The position numbers and the translations under genes were made by a program. The notes below the pieces were generated by a model. That model had not been told where the DNA came from. It worked only from the letters and a program-made list of their open reading frames with translations, and searched no databases. 64,000 nt of DNA from Ceraceosorus guamensis (Eukaryota > Basidiomycota > Exobasidiomycetes > Ceraceosorales > Ceraceosoraceae): the NCBI RefSeq assembly GCF_003144195.1, contig NW_020290047.1, positions 78,916-142,915 on the forward strand, written 5' to 3'. Of the stretch, positions 36,557-49,138 are shown piece by piece. The number at the start of each line of letters is the position of its first letter. Within the stretch, counting starts at the first letter, position 1.

Positions 36557-38669
36557 TCAGTGCGAGTACGGTCCAAAGTTGAAAGTGGTCTTCTTCAGGA
36601 AAGGATATGCGTTCTGGTCGATGCGCTTGCCCGTGGAAGGAATGAGCGGAATCAGTGCGTCGACGACCTGACCGATGATCTCGTCCCAAAGGTTTTGCCG
36701 CTTTTTGACGGCGCCGGCGTTTCGTCGGATAGCATAGCTGGTGACCACTGCCCCGGATCCGTTTGGTCCAGTGGTATAAGTGACCGTGCTCTGCTGCTGA
36801 TAAGTCTTGTACAGAGCGCACACTGCTGCTCCTTCTTTACCGCCATTGAAACGAATCAATTCGGCCATAGCGCAACCTTTGGTCCTCTCGCAATTCGCGG
36901 CACACGTGTTGGCTTGTGACCCACCGAGCCAGGTCTGACCCAGCGTACCGCGAGAGATGAAGCCGGTAGAGGTTGCGTACGAAGAACGCTTGCCTTGAAT
37001 AGTCCAGCTGATTCTGTATCCGTTGGGTGCGGTGACGGCAGTCGTTGGTGTAGATGCTGGCGGCGCTGCGGTCGTCGTTGTCGGCGCAGGTGGCGCCTGA
37101 GTGGTCGTGGTGGTGGGTGTGACAACAAAGGTAGTGGTACTTGTAGTGGTGCTGGGCAAAGCGGCGGTGTTGGTACCGGTGATCGTAGCGGTGTTTGTGA
37201 TGGTAGAATTGCCTGTAGAGTTGGTTTGTGGGTATGATGTGGTAGCAAAGGTGACTGCTTTGCGCAGGTTGTTGGTAGGGCATCCATTCGAGTCGCGTGC
37301 AAAGGCATAGTCGTCAAGGTTCGAGGGAATCCAGCCTTGCGCCATCGCGTCTTTGTAAGACCATTCGCCTCTGCTAGCCGTCTTCCAAGACCACATGATC
37401 CATCCTGCAGATTTCTCGTACGTGACTTGCTGTGCCTCCCAGAACCTCCGCATGAAGAGATTCTGCGTCGCATTGTTTTGAGCATTGATGTTGTCGCTCA
37501 TCGTTGCATAGCTACAGTTGGTGCACCGTGTAGCAAGGCTGAACTCTCCCACGAATGTAGGCCGTACTCGATTGGCATTGCTGAGCTCGGATGAAAGACC
37601 GCAGGTGTAGCTGATATGTTGGTCCCACGTGTAGTCTACTTGAGGGGCCCAAGCTTGATATCGATGTGTGTCGAGAGAGGTGGTACCTGCGGTGTAACCT
37701 TGTGCTGTAGTGTATGAGCTGTCCCAGTCGCTCAGCGGCTGGTCAAAGCCATCGTGAAAGGTGATGGAAGGAATGATGGGGGCATTTGAGGTGATGTTGC
37801 CCATGATAGCTTTGTACGCAGGCTTGTGTACTTGAGAGACCATCCATGTTCTGGTGAGGTTGCCGTTCCACATCTGAGGTTCGTTGAGGACACCGATCGA
37901 CTTGATGACACCTCCGTAGGATGGATCGTTGACCCATCTCTTGACGGACTCGGTGAGAGCAAAAATCAGACGGTTGACGTTATCAGCAGGATTACCTCCT
38001 TCAGTTCTGAAACCAACTGGTCCTTGTCTGCCGCTGTTGTCGAAGCCATTTTGACCTGCGGCAAATGTTGAACTTGCTCGTCAGACAAGGCAACAAAGGA
38101 GACGATCTGGCAGCGTTCTACTCCCGTCACTCACTGTAGGGAGCTGTGTGCATGTCAAATGTGACGTCAAGGCCGTACTGCTTGGCCCACCGCAAAGCCT
38201 TGTCTACGTAGGGAATTTCGAGCCCAGAACCGATGTAGGGCTCGCCACTAGTAGTTTTGAGCGCTACCCCTGCGGCATCTCCGAACATGTAGTGGGGGAC
38301 TGGCAAACGGATCGTGTTGAGACCAGCCGCCTTAATCTGTCTGAAGTCATCTTCTGTGATCCAAGAGTCGTAGTGACCTTGTAGAAGTGAGGCGGAGCTC
38401 GCAGGGTCGTTGATAATCTTCATCAAGGTCCAAGTGTCTATGGCACCTTGAGCAGAGTAGGGCGCGAAAAGCTCTGGCTGCATCCATGCTTCCAAAACCA
38501 ACCAATTGCCCAAGTTGACTCCGCGGATCTTGCGGCCAGTGCCGAAGCCAGAGTTTGCAGCTCGGGGGGCAAGGTGAGACGATTGTGATGAGCCCACTGC
38601 TGGTGCCGCGTCCACGCGCGCCAACAAGATCGCCGCGAGAGCGACCGTCAGCAGGGACAGGAAACGCAT
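36557..38669 (-). CDS. Secreted GH5 exo-beta-1,3-glucanase with C-terminal Cys-containing domain
   Basis: Exons 38669-38135 and 38055-36557 encode 677 residues. A signal peptide (MRFLSLLTVALAAILLARVDA) is followed by the catalytic barrel: GVNLGNWLVLE, TIRLPVPHYMF, HTAPYSQNGFDNSG (across the intron), acid/base Glu237 in VLNEP and nucleophile Glu349 in FVGEFS. This is the Exg1-type GH5 family that trims beta-1,3-glucan in the cell wall. Unlike the roughly 450-residue yeast enzyme, a Thr/Pro-rich linker (bases 37020-37240) leads to an extra domain with CAANCERTKGCAMAEL and a later Cys, resembling a PAN/apple-like fold that may bind carbohydrate or protein. The final residues are basic and then end FNFGPYSH, with no GPI signal. 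Function of the C-terminal domain is inferred. Confidence 0.92.
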
Positions 38670-40129
38670 GCCGAAGAAGGAAAGGTTGATGCGTTGCGAG
38701 ACCGGTCAAGTTGCAGCGATTGGGGGGCAAGGAGGTAGTTGACGAGGTTCCGATCAAGGCTTTGTTGGATGATTCGCGCTCCGGGGTGCGCTGAGAGATG
38801 CCATATTTATAGACCTCCTGAGCTCGCTTTGAGCTGTCAATCAATCCTGTGTCTGACCAGAAAAGAAAGACTTGGCCGCATCGGCGTGGCGTCGGGAAGC
38901 GTGCTCACCGATGCAGCGAAGGATGCTTGCGGTCCCGGAGCATTTTTGAGCGGGTCTCCTACGATTCTGCTGAAGATGCTCATCTCCTTGGATGTTCAGG
39001 CTTCCTCTGCGAAGGTGTTCCAGGTGCAGTGCCTATAGAGGCGAAGAGACGGGCGACACGCTACAGGCTGCATCATCAAGGACAGAAGAGGTCTGGAATG
39101 ATCGACTCCGATTCGGCATCGGGACTCAAGCGAGGCGCAAGTCTTGCCTGGAGCGGTCTCGAAGAGAAACTTGTGCCACAGTCACGAGTGCTGAACCCAC
39201 GTTCGCGGCGCACCTCGACACCAGGGCAGCTGGACCTACACGAAAAGTTGACGCGGCCTCGCATGCAGAGAGCGGTGTAGGTCGCGCAGCGAGGCCGGAA
39301 GTGGCTTCGAGCTGAACTCCGATTATCCAGGAGACGTCGTGCCTGCACGCTTGGATTCTTCTCACGATCGGAGCTCAAGCATGTCGCCCCTTGTCTCACA
39401 CTCGAAATCTGAGCGTCGAGAGCTAGCCCAGTGGGTCGTCCAGCGGAGGTGAGGCAGCCTCCAGCACGAGGTGCGTGCTGTGTGGCTTGCAGTCCCGACA
39501 TGGCCGGACCTCGAACCTGCACGTCGCGCATCGGGAAGGACCTGCAGCTACAACCCCGGCCTCAGGCAGCAGCCGGGACCGCTTTGGGACACGCCTCTGC
39601 TCTAGGCCGGCGCTTCATCAGCCGAAAAGATGGCGTCAAGGATCGACAAGCCAGATAGGGTCTTATACCACACTCACGACGCGTACACTCTGACTTCACG
39701 AGCAGTGAGCGATCCAGCACAGCTCCCCACACTCACGCCGGCGAGAGAAGCAAGGCAACCGCATCTGTGCCTTCCAACCCTTCCCAGGAGGGTGAGTGTG
39801 CTGGACTGGCCATCACGCTAGCATCGAAGATGATCGTGCCGGGCGGGCCTAGAATCGTGCCGCTTCTTGTCACCGCACCTACTTGAATGTCAGGCCATTG
39901 TGGTTGCGGACACGCCTATATTGTAACGCGGGTACTGGGAGTATCACGCAGGCAGCGCCTGTGACTGTACCTCCCGTCTACTGATAGAGACAGCGGGTTG
40001 GCCCATTTCAATTCATGATGCAATCTTGGAGCGAGCCGCTGTTTCTGGCGTGACGTTGCGGGCAGGGCTATTTGAAAAGAGACCGTGGAATGATGCGAGA
40101 GGTTTCAGCCAAGTGTCGTCAGATTCATG
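38670..40129. other. Intergenic, 1.46 kb
   Basis: Contains the GH5 promoter at its left end and the 3' flank of the PIG-C gene at its right. Open frames between 38850 and 39800 occur in all frames, as expected for GC-rich DNA, and none has a recognisable product or splice structure. Confidence 0.45.
38803..38811 (-). promoter_or_regulatory. Candidate TATA box of the GH5 gene
   Basis: On the minus strand the sequence reads TATAAATAT, about 134 bases before the GH5 start codon, a normal distance for a fungal TATA element with a leader of roughly 100 bases. It is the clearest TATA match near any gene start in the window, fitting a regulated secreted enzyme. Confidence 0.5.
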
Positions 40130-41241
40130 CTATTGTATCGCTCGCGTCCGTATGATAGGAATGGCCGGGTCCCACGGCCCATGCAGAGGCTTTCGCCAGC
40201 CCGATCGATGAGCTATGCCAAGCGCCATTGGGGCGAGAATGGCCACTCCGCCGAGAACAAGTGCACAGGCAATACCAGCTGTGTAGCTCAATGGGGCGAG
40301 GATGGCTATGGATGCTGCGCACAGACATACAGCTCTAGAGACGCGTGAGCGCTGCGCGACCTGGTCTGCTGCCGGAAAAGGCGTGTTTGTGGAAGGAGAG
40401 AACAGCACACAGGACAGCAGCAACAATGAGAATACAGAAGAGGGACGGACGAGGCGAGAAGAAAGAACGACGCTCGCAGCGATGGCTGCGTTCACGCTAA
40501 CAGCGTAGCGTACTGGAGCGACCTGCGAGCTGTGACTCGAAGCGTCCAAAATTCCATGAGCGCTGCCTGAAGCGTATGGAGCCAAGGCAAAATGTCCGAA
40601 GAAGAGCGTCGCTGAGAGGGCCCAGATGCTGTCGCTTGAGGTGCTCTCGCTGAGAGAGCGAAGAATGGGGGAAAGCGATAGCAAAAGGAGAGCCAAGACC
40701 ACTCGAGCTACTCCCCGAGCACCGCTGCCCTTGATACTTGCAGGTGGAGAAGTCACTTGCGCGTGCAACGTTGGTGAAGGCTCTGCGTCGGGATTTGATG
40801 GACTGTGTGATGCTGAATGAGGTGGCCGTCGCATCAAGCGATTTTGCGCTGGGCTCGCGAGCATGACGAAAAGAGCTGTGCCCGATAGAAGCAATGGACC
40901 GATGTTACCGAGTAGCAGATGCGCATACAAGCCTACGAAAATCAGAATCGTTGCCAGCTGCTGAGTGATCGGTAGGGCGTCCACCACGAGAGACCGTAAT
41001 TTGATGTGCTGCGGAGCTGAAAGAGATGCACGGTATGAGCACCTGTCAGGGGCCTGTGCGCGCTTTACAAAGCCCCACACTCACTTTGCCGTCGCAAGCC
41101 CGACAGAAAGCTGGATGGCACGTAAGAGTCGGGAAAGGGCTGTGTCTTCCAAAGCACCTTCTCCCATTGGTCGACCTCCACGCTCCCCACATCGTTCCGG
41201 CTTGCGGTTTGTGTGATGGATGCATTCGCAATATTCGACAT
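40130..41241 (-). CDS. GPI2: GPI-GlcNAc transferase subunit C (PIG-C / Gpi2)
   Basis: Part of the ER complex that adds GlcNAc to phosphatidylinositol, the first step of GPI-anchor synthesis. Exons 41241-41085 and 41016-40130 encode 347 residues. The N terminus has the family hallmark WEKVLWKTQPFPDSYVPSSFL; the remainder is a set of hydrophobic helices including SDSIWALSATLFFGHF, and the protein ends with a HGPWDPA motif, the diagnostic PIG-C C-terminal signature. A Ser/Pro-rich hydrophilic loop (bases 40740-40850) separates helices. The intron (68 bases, GTGAGT...TTTCAG) is supported by frame and by the conserved sequence on both sides. Start at MSNIANAS is the first ATG in frame. Confidence 0.92.
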
Positions 41242-44180
41242 TCCAAGAATCGTTTGTGGTAGCGTCCGGCACCACGACCTCGTGAAAAGCTAGCTTGACT
41301 CGCCACTGCTGACGCAGGTCTTTGCAATAGAAATGGCTGCAGCGACAAGATCACCCTCTGCTATGGTCGTGCGCTGGCCTGGCTGTCTTATGTGGTGCCG
41401 CGGGCATGCAGCGGTGACTCAGAGGCAGGCTTGAGTCAAACTCGAGCCATCTTCGCATCTCAGAACTTGCCAGCACCAGTCCTGTCGTATGGGTTACGTG
41501 AGAAAAAGAGTCGTGGGTGTGAGTACCTGACACCTGCTGCATGGCGTGTTTCGAAGCCTCCTGGGCTTGTCCAGATTCACCGGTCTTCAATTTGTGACTC
41601 TTTTCATTCAGAATTCAAACAAGATCTGACGGCTCCATCTGCTGTGTAGCGAAATTTAGAGAAGCTGCGCGCTACACTGCACCTGTCTCGAGTCACGTGT
41701 CATGAATCGTCGCGCGTGTTGAGTACCGGTGCAGCAGTGAAAGTCTCCTCTTGAAGCCTCGCTTTTGATGAGTCTTCTTTGCAGTTGCAGAGCTCGCTAG
41801 ATGAGCCTCGTTGAAGGCTCCTGAAGTAGACGATTCGCAGGGAGCCTCTCACACAGACCTTTGATACGAAATATGAGAGCAGACTATCCATCAGACATGA
41901 TTCCTGAAATCCAACGAGATACACGTAATGTGCGCGGGTGGAGAAGACAAGCCTTTTGCTGGATCATTCGCATCGCGAACATCCAAAGCCTCAGCAGGCA
42001 TGCTGCTCGAGCGCGCTGCCTGCAAATCGCAAATTGGATTGTCTTGATTTGATTGGCAATCACAAATGTGATCGACGTGGATGCGGATCATGATTTTTGC
42101 TGATTTTGCGGAGCCTTGAGTCAAGTGTGTCTGCTTAGAACCTCAATCAAATGCCGCGCAGCCTAGCTTCCAGTTGAGTCTGCAGCACTCCAAAACGTGC
42201 CATGCCATCATTCACGATGGGCCCGACTCGCGACCCTTCGTACCGCGGTAGCGCGCGCGCGCACGCGCCCAACAAAAGCATCTTTAGTTGTCGCAAGAAT
42301 GAAGGACTTCAACACTGCGTGAACTGCTCTCGTATAGCATGCAAAAGGCTCACGATTCGCATCCACGACGCGTGATTGAGTGATCTGATTCCCGCCGGTC
42401 ATGTGTCTAGCTTGTGCCCGCAATCACAAATCACCCTACAGCTCCGCGCACGACGTGCGAGCCTGCCGCCCCGCCGCGCGCGCATCGGTGCGTCCGACTT
42501 TTTGACCGGTCAGGCACACCTGATGACCGGTGCTGAACGTTGAGATGAGTTACTTGCGCATATCTTGGCTTACGCGCCTCTCGAGCGGCGTTGAAACAAA
42601 TCGCGAATGCTGGCAGGTGCAGGTGCATGCTAGCTGAGACAACTTACGCGCCTCGTCGCGCAAGCTCAATTCGTAGTTGTTCGTGGTGGTCATGATGAGC
42701 GTCACGTCCACCAGACTTCATCACGATTTCTGAGCTATGAAAGCGGCTGCAAAGGTCAGCGGACAACGAAGGACTTGCCCGGACATAGCACTTAAAAATG
42801 TGACATCGCATCTTTGTGGCCTAGTCATTGCTGTCGACGTCGAAGGGTTGGCCACCGCTGCCGTGTGGCCGAGAAGAGGTGGGAATCTAGTTGTGACAGG
42901 CCAGGCAGGCCATGCAGCAGCAGCATCGGTGAGATCTTCAAAAAATTAAAGATTGACGAGGGTCGTTTGTCCTGGCAATCATAGGAGCGGGGCGCAGCAG
43001 CGCTGCTGCTCTCGTCACTCCTTTACTCACTGCACCGCGCGCTGCTGTTGCTCGTCGTGGATGCGGCATTCACCTGGCTCATCCCGTTTGAGGCACTCAG
43101 GCAGCCGCCGAGCGCGTTCAATTAGTTTCATGATACTTTCACCGCGTGCGCGCCAGTGCGCGATCTCGACGTCTCACATCGAGCTGCCATACCGGCAGGC
43201 AGGAGCGAGGCACTATGTCTCTCTCCGCTGTCTTGTCTTGGCGCAAAGTCGCGAGATGCCAAAGAAAGCACCGCATGGGGCATCTTCTGCCGGCAAGCAT
43301 CGTAGCTGCAGGGGTCTTCCGCTCTCTCTATAATATATGTATACAAGGCCGCGCACAGTGTAAGTGGAAACTATCATGCATCAGCAGCCTCAGCAGCAGC
43401 TCTGCTGGCTGTACACACGCGCGCGGGGCATCCTATCAGTCGTTGAAGCCCATGCAGAGCGGGCAGATTGGCAGCAGCAGCAGCAACTCATCATCAAGCT
43501 GGCCGTCGCGCGCGCGCGCGGCAGCGGCGGCGGCCGCCATTCAGATTGACCTTCTCTCCTGATGAAGTCGCCAGCGGTTGGCGCAGGTCCATGTCAACCA
43601 TATGGACTGTTGACTCTGATGACCACGCCTCTATCGCATAAACAACAAGGAATCGCGGAAATCACCACCACAAATGCTGGCACGGCGGTCCTGCGCCTAG
43701 GAGTGCCTTCATTAGTCGCAACCCCTGAATTGTTCGCGACTCTTTCACCCGAACTCTGCCCCTCTCACTCATTCCCACACCCATCAGCATCAAGAGCGAC
43801 GCTTGTAATCTGCACGTCCCCGAGGTACGACCTAGCCAAGTCAGTCTTGATCTCGACTCGCGATCACAAATCTTCCACAATCGCAGTCATCAGTCCATCC
43901 AGTACAGCGATACGAATTTAAATCGACACCCAAAGCAGCGACGATTCCTTAGCCTCGCTGCTCCTGACGATCTGAGGACAAGCCCGGAAGGGGCGCTCAC
44001 ACTGAGTCTCCCGAGGGACGGCGTTCCGCTAAGTTGGCACGAGCCAATCGACCCCGCACGCGGTCTAGCTCACTTGCGCACCAAGATCATCAACACCGAG
44101 TTTTCGATCCATCACCAGACCACACTCACCATTGCTGAGAACGCGCGACGGCTGCGCTTCTGACGCCGTGGAGTCTCTAA
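41242..44180. other. Gene-poor 2.9 kb region
   Basis: Promoters of PIG-C (left) and SPA2 (right) must lie here. CAG-rich stretches occur at 43380-43400 and 43470-43490, and short (CG)n runs at 42250-42265 and 43505-43520. No gene is supported; a possible short spliced gene on the minus strand near 42430-42720 is discussed among the rejected items. The last 300 bases are CT-rich, consistent with a SPA2 leader. Confidence 0.4.
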
Positions 44181-47100
44181 ATGCCCGCAGCGGTCATGGC
44201 GTACCCCGCGAGGAACGGCGGGGGCCCTTTCTCGCCGCCCTCCCCCAATACTATGCCGATGACGAACGGCCCTCCCATGGGTAATGGCTTCCAGAGTGGT
44301 TCGAGAAACGGCCTTGCCAGCGCGGGCATGATGGGCAGGAATGGAAGTTTGGGCGGTGCATCATCTGGCGCAGGAAGTGACGGAAGTATGCTCTCCCCAC
44401 CCAACAGCGCCATGCGCTTCAATGGGGGCTTCACTGCTACCTCTAATTCGATGGCGAGCGAGCCTGGGAATTCCGCTACTGCCAGCGACGCACATAGAAT
44501 GCGTCGTCCAAGACCAGACACCGAAGAGATCAAGCGCGTTGGGCGCATACACTATCAAGAACTGCTCACGTTCTTGAGGAGTCATCTTGCCAAAGGTGAG
44601 CAGCTCGCTTCACAAAACGGTCCCATCGCAATTCTGAGCTTGCCTCGTTCCATGTTTCTCAGGTCAAAACGGCCCCCGGAGCAATGCCCGCGAGAAGCTG
44701 ACGCGTCTCAGCAAACAGCAATTTACAGAGCTCAGCACTGATGTTTACGATGAGCTTATGCGCCGATTAGACAGGAGTGGCAACGACATGCCACACCTCG
44801 CGGTGCGCGATGAGTTTCATCCGAAACGCAACCAGGCCAGACAAAAGCTGTCGACGTTGCCAAAGACACGCTTCAAAGACCTGTCGTCCGACGTCTTTTT
44901 CGAGCTCGAAAGGCGCTTTCCAGAGCTGAGGGACGAGTTCAGACCGGATGCAGCTGAGCGCGAAAGGGAGGAGAAGGCGCGCGTCGACGCCGAAGCTGTG
45001 GCTGCCGAGCGCAGTCGAGCGCCACCAATCAGTGCTCAACCTTCCACGGCGGACGTGATCATTCCAGCAAAGAGCACACTCGTCTCAGAGGATATTCCGC
45101 TGCCATACTCCCCAGGAGGTGGCGGGCGACCGCCAGATGATGAGACGAGTGGCGATACTGGTCCTCGTCCCAAGAAGGGTCACTCTTCTAGCTATACCGA
45201 TCACTCTCGAGACTCACTCGCTTCCAACAGGGATCTAAATGGCGCGCCTGATAACCGCAGCACAATGTATTCACAGGCGTCCAGCGTCGGCACAGGATTT
45301 CTCAATGGCTATGCTGGCAGCCGAGCCACGGAGAGTGTCGCAAGCCCGAACCTGGTGAGCACCCGCGGCATGTATCGCACATCTCACCCTATGCCTGGCT
45401 CACCGTCGCTCTTGCACCCATCAGCAATCCTCTGCCACGTTTGGCATAGAAAAGCTACGCTCAGACTATGAATTCAGGATAGCGACCCTGAATCAGCGGC
45501 TCGGCGCTTTGGAAACTGAGAATGCTGAACTCAAGGAAGAAGTCGAGTCAACAGCTTCCAGCGCACGGGGTAAGCTTTTAGAGGCGAACGAGCACAGAGA
45601 CAAGGCTAAGAATCTCGAGAAAGAGCTGGATGGCCTGCGCGAGCGTCATCGCACGCTGGAAGAGCAGCATCGCCAACACAAAGACGTGAGTCGCATGCTT
45701 GGCCAGGATGCGGGCCGGTCGTGCTTACCTCTGCACGCATTACCTCCCCAACCCAGTTGCACGAAGAGAAGCACACCCAGCTAGAGCAGACACTCAAGGC
45801 GCTAGACGACCTGCAGCGAGAGCATGAAGACTTGCAACACGAGCATGAACGGCAGCGCGTCGCTAGCGGGACTGGGAATGCGGCAGAGCTGTCGGAGCAG
45901 CTTGATGAGCTCCAGAGAGACTATGCACACCAAGAAGATCTTGTCAATGAGCTTCGCAGTGAGGTCACATCGTTGTTGGACGAAATCCGCCAGCTGTCCT
46001 CTCGCAACGACGAGATGATGGCAGAAAAAGAGTCCGATCTTGTGGTAGTTCGCGACCTCAACAACCAGATGCAATCGTACAAGCGCAAGTATGAGACGGC
46101 GAAGACGGAACTGCGCGCACTCAAGGCTACCTCGCAACTTTTCGTACAACCACCCAAGGCGGACGAAGTAATGCCGTCGACTGAAGGAGGCGCTATCGCA
46201 GACGTCAACTTGACCGCCTTCCAAAGCTCCATCGATGAGCTACTCTCGGCTGCACGATCAAAGACGCCAGGCAATGTCCTCCTGAGCATGAAGACGGTGG
46301 TGCTAGCGTCAACTTTGGTCACTGACGACGTGGTCAGATGGGAAGCTGCAAGCGGTGGAGAGCTTGCACCAGACGAGCGCGAACAGCTTGGGCTGCTGAA
46401 GAGCAAAGCCAGCAGCACGCTCAACAATCTCATGACCGCGTGCCGAAACCATGCGTCCAGCCAAGGCATGTCGCCCGTGAGTCTGTTGGACGCCGCTGCC
46501 AGCCACGTCTCTACCACCATCGTGGATCTGGCCAAGCTACTCAAGGTCCGAAAAGCCAGTCAAGCAGAGACAGAGGAGCTCGAAGCTACTTTCGCTCAGG
46601 GCTCGCTCCCCAACGGTCTAAGGCCATTGCACATAAATGCGCTAGCACAATCCAACAGCCGAGAGGCGCCGTTTTCGCCAACCACTGGGGCCCCGATTCC
46701 GGATTTCCGAGCGAGGCCTAGCCTTGACGATCGTCTGCAGCCAAGTGCGGCCAATGCTCCGTCTCCGAGGACGCGCTCAGGACCTGTGATGGGCCGCTAC
46801 TCGCCCGTAGGCTATCGCCCGGACATTGGGAGAAAGAACTCTCAAGGCGAAGGATCCTGGCAAGGTAGTCGGCAGCGGACGGCCAGCTCTTCCTCCAACT
46901 CTAGCAATGCAGGGGCTTCCGCCAACATACCGGCTGTTCCCCCCATCACACAAGAAATGCGGCAAAAGTCATACGCGAGCAGCACTCGACCGTCTTCTGC
47001 CGCCAACACTAGCGCGCCTCCTAGTCCTGCTGCGCTTGGCAGATCGCCTTCAGGCTCGACACAGGCTCAGACACCCCCGTCTGGTCCGCTCGACGATTCC

Positions 47101-47469
47101 GAAGAGAATTGGGCTGAGCTTCGCAACTACATCGAAGTGCAGACCGAGAGTATTGTGCACGCCATCCAGTCCTTGCTATCGGCCATCAGAGAAGGCGCTA
47201 CTGGAGTACAGCTGAGCGAGAATTTGGAGCAGATCACCACTATCGTGTCGTCCATCGTGGCTATCTCTAAAGACAATTTGCCCACTGGCCCTCGCGCTGC
47301 GGAAGGCGAAAGGATCCTGGCTGCCCTTCTAAGCGACTGTGAGAAGCTCTCTGAAATGCAGTCCAAGCCCGTATTCGACAAGGCGACCAAACGCACCATG
47401 GCGTCTGCAAGCTATGGCGTGGCAAAGGGTCTCAAGGCGCTCAACTCGCTGCTGTCGCCTCTCGATTAG
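44181..47469 (+). CDS. SPA2: Polarisome scaffold Spa2
   Basis: Spa2 organises the formin, Cdc42 effectors and MAPK components at growing tips and buds. Exons 44181-44595, 44663-45354, 45425-45685 and 45757-47469 encode 1026 residues. After a Gly/Ser/Asn-rich N terminus, two Spa2-homology (GIT-type) repeats are clear: HYQELLTFLRSHL...NAREKLTRLSKQQFTELSTDVYDELMRR and RNQARQKLSTLPKTRFKDLSSDVFFELERR (about residues 125-245). A long coiled coil (IEKLRSDYEFRIATLNQRL through about base 46120) follows, then a Spa2-type C-terminal domain with LDDSEENWAELRNYIE and helices to the stop. Exon 3 is pure coiled coil, and its flanking introns preserve frame. BUD4 follows in the same orientation 2 kb downstream. 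Confidence 0.94.
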
Positions 47470-48815
47470 GGGCTTGCTCTCTCGAAACTGAGGTTTTTTA
47501 ATGCTGTTCTTCTACAATCCTGATCTCACTGCGCTCCTATCTTGCCCTTTGTACATGCTACGTTAGTTTTCGAGCCGACACCTGTGCCCTAGTTCCCCTC
47601 TTCTCGTCACGTCACGAAGAATGATATCATCTGTAGGCCCTTTCTCCTGCGGCATCTACACCTACCTCATTAATTGCACGTGATGCTCCGTCAACTTGGC
47701 TTGTGAGCCTAGTGTGTGGGACTTGGTCGCAGCATAGGCGAGTGATCAGACTCCGATCCAAGAGCGAGAGTGATTGTTGTTTTAGTCAAGACTCTCATCA
47801 AGTCATCAGCGGGTCTCTTCGCTCACACAACAGACTCGAGATTCAACGCGCACCTCATTCTTGAATCGGCAGAGCGTGAGACACGTGACCACGACGCGTT
47901 TGGCGCACGACGCGACGTGGCTTTTCTTGTTCTCGTTCTGTTCATGCACGCACCAACGTCGGCTTCGTGATCAAAACCGATGGAGCGATGATCGTGAGTC
48001 AGCCAGCGTCTGCAGTCACGACTCACGAGTGCGTTTCGGCAATAATCAACCGACGGGTTCAGCCTGTCCGACAATGAGACACTCAAAACTCTTCCTTGGC
48101 GTGTGATGATACCGCTGCCAAGCAATAAAGTCTTAGAAGCGCGTTGAGAGACCCTTCAACAACCTCCGAGAAGGCACATGAGACTCACAGCGATAACGCG
48201 CGAAGGAAAGCGTCAGCTCCTAGCTGCTACACGAGATGTGTGGACGATTGACGATTGCCTGCAGTGCGCGCGCGTTCCCTCTCATTGCTGCATGCTGAGC
48301 AGCATCGGACTGCAAAATGCCAGCGGACCTAGATCATTGTGTTCGCTGTGCACAGTCGTGAGTGACAGATCGACTCAGCAATTCAGTGGAATGTTTGGCA
48401 GGATTGACGCAAAGGGTCTGCGCTTGGCGCATGAGGTGCCCGAACAACTTTCAACGACACTCACGCAATCAAGTCGTGATGCTGATGATGATGACGCGCG
48501 CGCGCGAAGTTCCGACTCAACATCTACATCGCGGAGAAGCTGCGTGCCGCGGGCGTTGGTATGCGCTGCTGCTGCTGCGCTGCCTCTTTCGATCGCTTTC
48601 AGGCGTTCCTGCGCTGGCTGCTGTGTGTACTCACTTGCATGGGGATCAGGTTGCGCACGTCTCCATATCCTGCTGATGTGCGTGAAGTGAATTCGCAGGG
48701 TGACATCACCCTTTAAAAATCACGAATGTCACAACAATTAGCGGGTGGATTTCGAATCACGAATCAGAGCGAATGTCTCTCAACGCTACGAAAGTCGCAA
48801 ATCAAATGACCGCAC

Positions 48816-48833
48816 TATAATAATAATAATAAT
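48816..48833. repeat. (TAA)n microsatellite
   Basis: Five to six tandem TAA units in non-coding DNA upstream of BUD4. Confidence 0.8.
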
Positions 48834-49089
48834 GTCTGCGGGCGCGCGTCTCCGAGCGCGCGCGATTCAGCGTGACAGGTGTTGTTGTGTCGCGATGTTG
48901 TTCTCCTGCACGGCGGCGGGTCGGAGGTGAGGCGCTGCTCAGCAGCTAGCAGATGCAGCAGCCCAGCGTTTCCGCCCAATTCGCTGGCTGTTGCTGCTCG
49001 CGGCAACCTTCAGACAGACTACGCGTCGGGACTTTCTCTTTAGCAGCTGCATAGCCACCTGGTCAGTCGCCTCATCACTCCAAATCTCC

Positions 49090-49138
49090 TGCCCGCCTGC
49101 CCGCCTGCCCGCCTGCCCGCCTGCCCGCCTGCCTGCCG
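49090..49138. repeat. Octamer tandem repeat (TGCCCGCC)n
   Basis: Five perfect copies of TGCCCGCC followed by degenerate copies, about 400 bases upstream of the BUD4 start codon. The C-rich strand alternates with G-rich complement runs of two to three G, so secondary structure is possible. Confidence 0.85.

Noticed and set aside
36757-36776. GGTCCAGTGGTAT-like string identical to a tRNA A box inside the GH5 gene
   Set aside because: No B box or foldable acceptor follows at tRNA distance, and the bases are needed for the glucanase reading frame.
38849-39531. Open frames of 107-151 codons between the GH5 and PIG-C genes
   Set aside because: Found in most frames at once, no recognisable protein, no start context or introns that extend them.
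42431-42720. Possible short spliced gene on the minus strand (ATGs near 42675-42720, donor CGC|GTAAGT, second frame 42628-42431)
   Set aside because: A reasonable donor exists, but no acceptor gives a protein with recognisable or convincing sequence, and the repeated GAGGCGCGTAAG word makes splice placement ambiguous.
43500-43530. CG and CAG-rich low complexity as a possible CRISPR or coding repeat
   Set aside because: Simple sequence only; no regular repeat-spacer structure and no supported reading frame.
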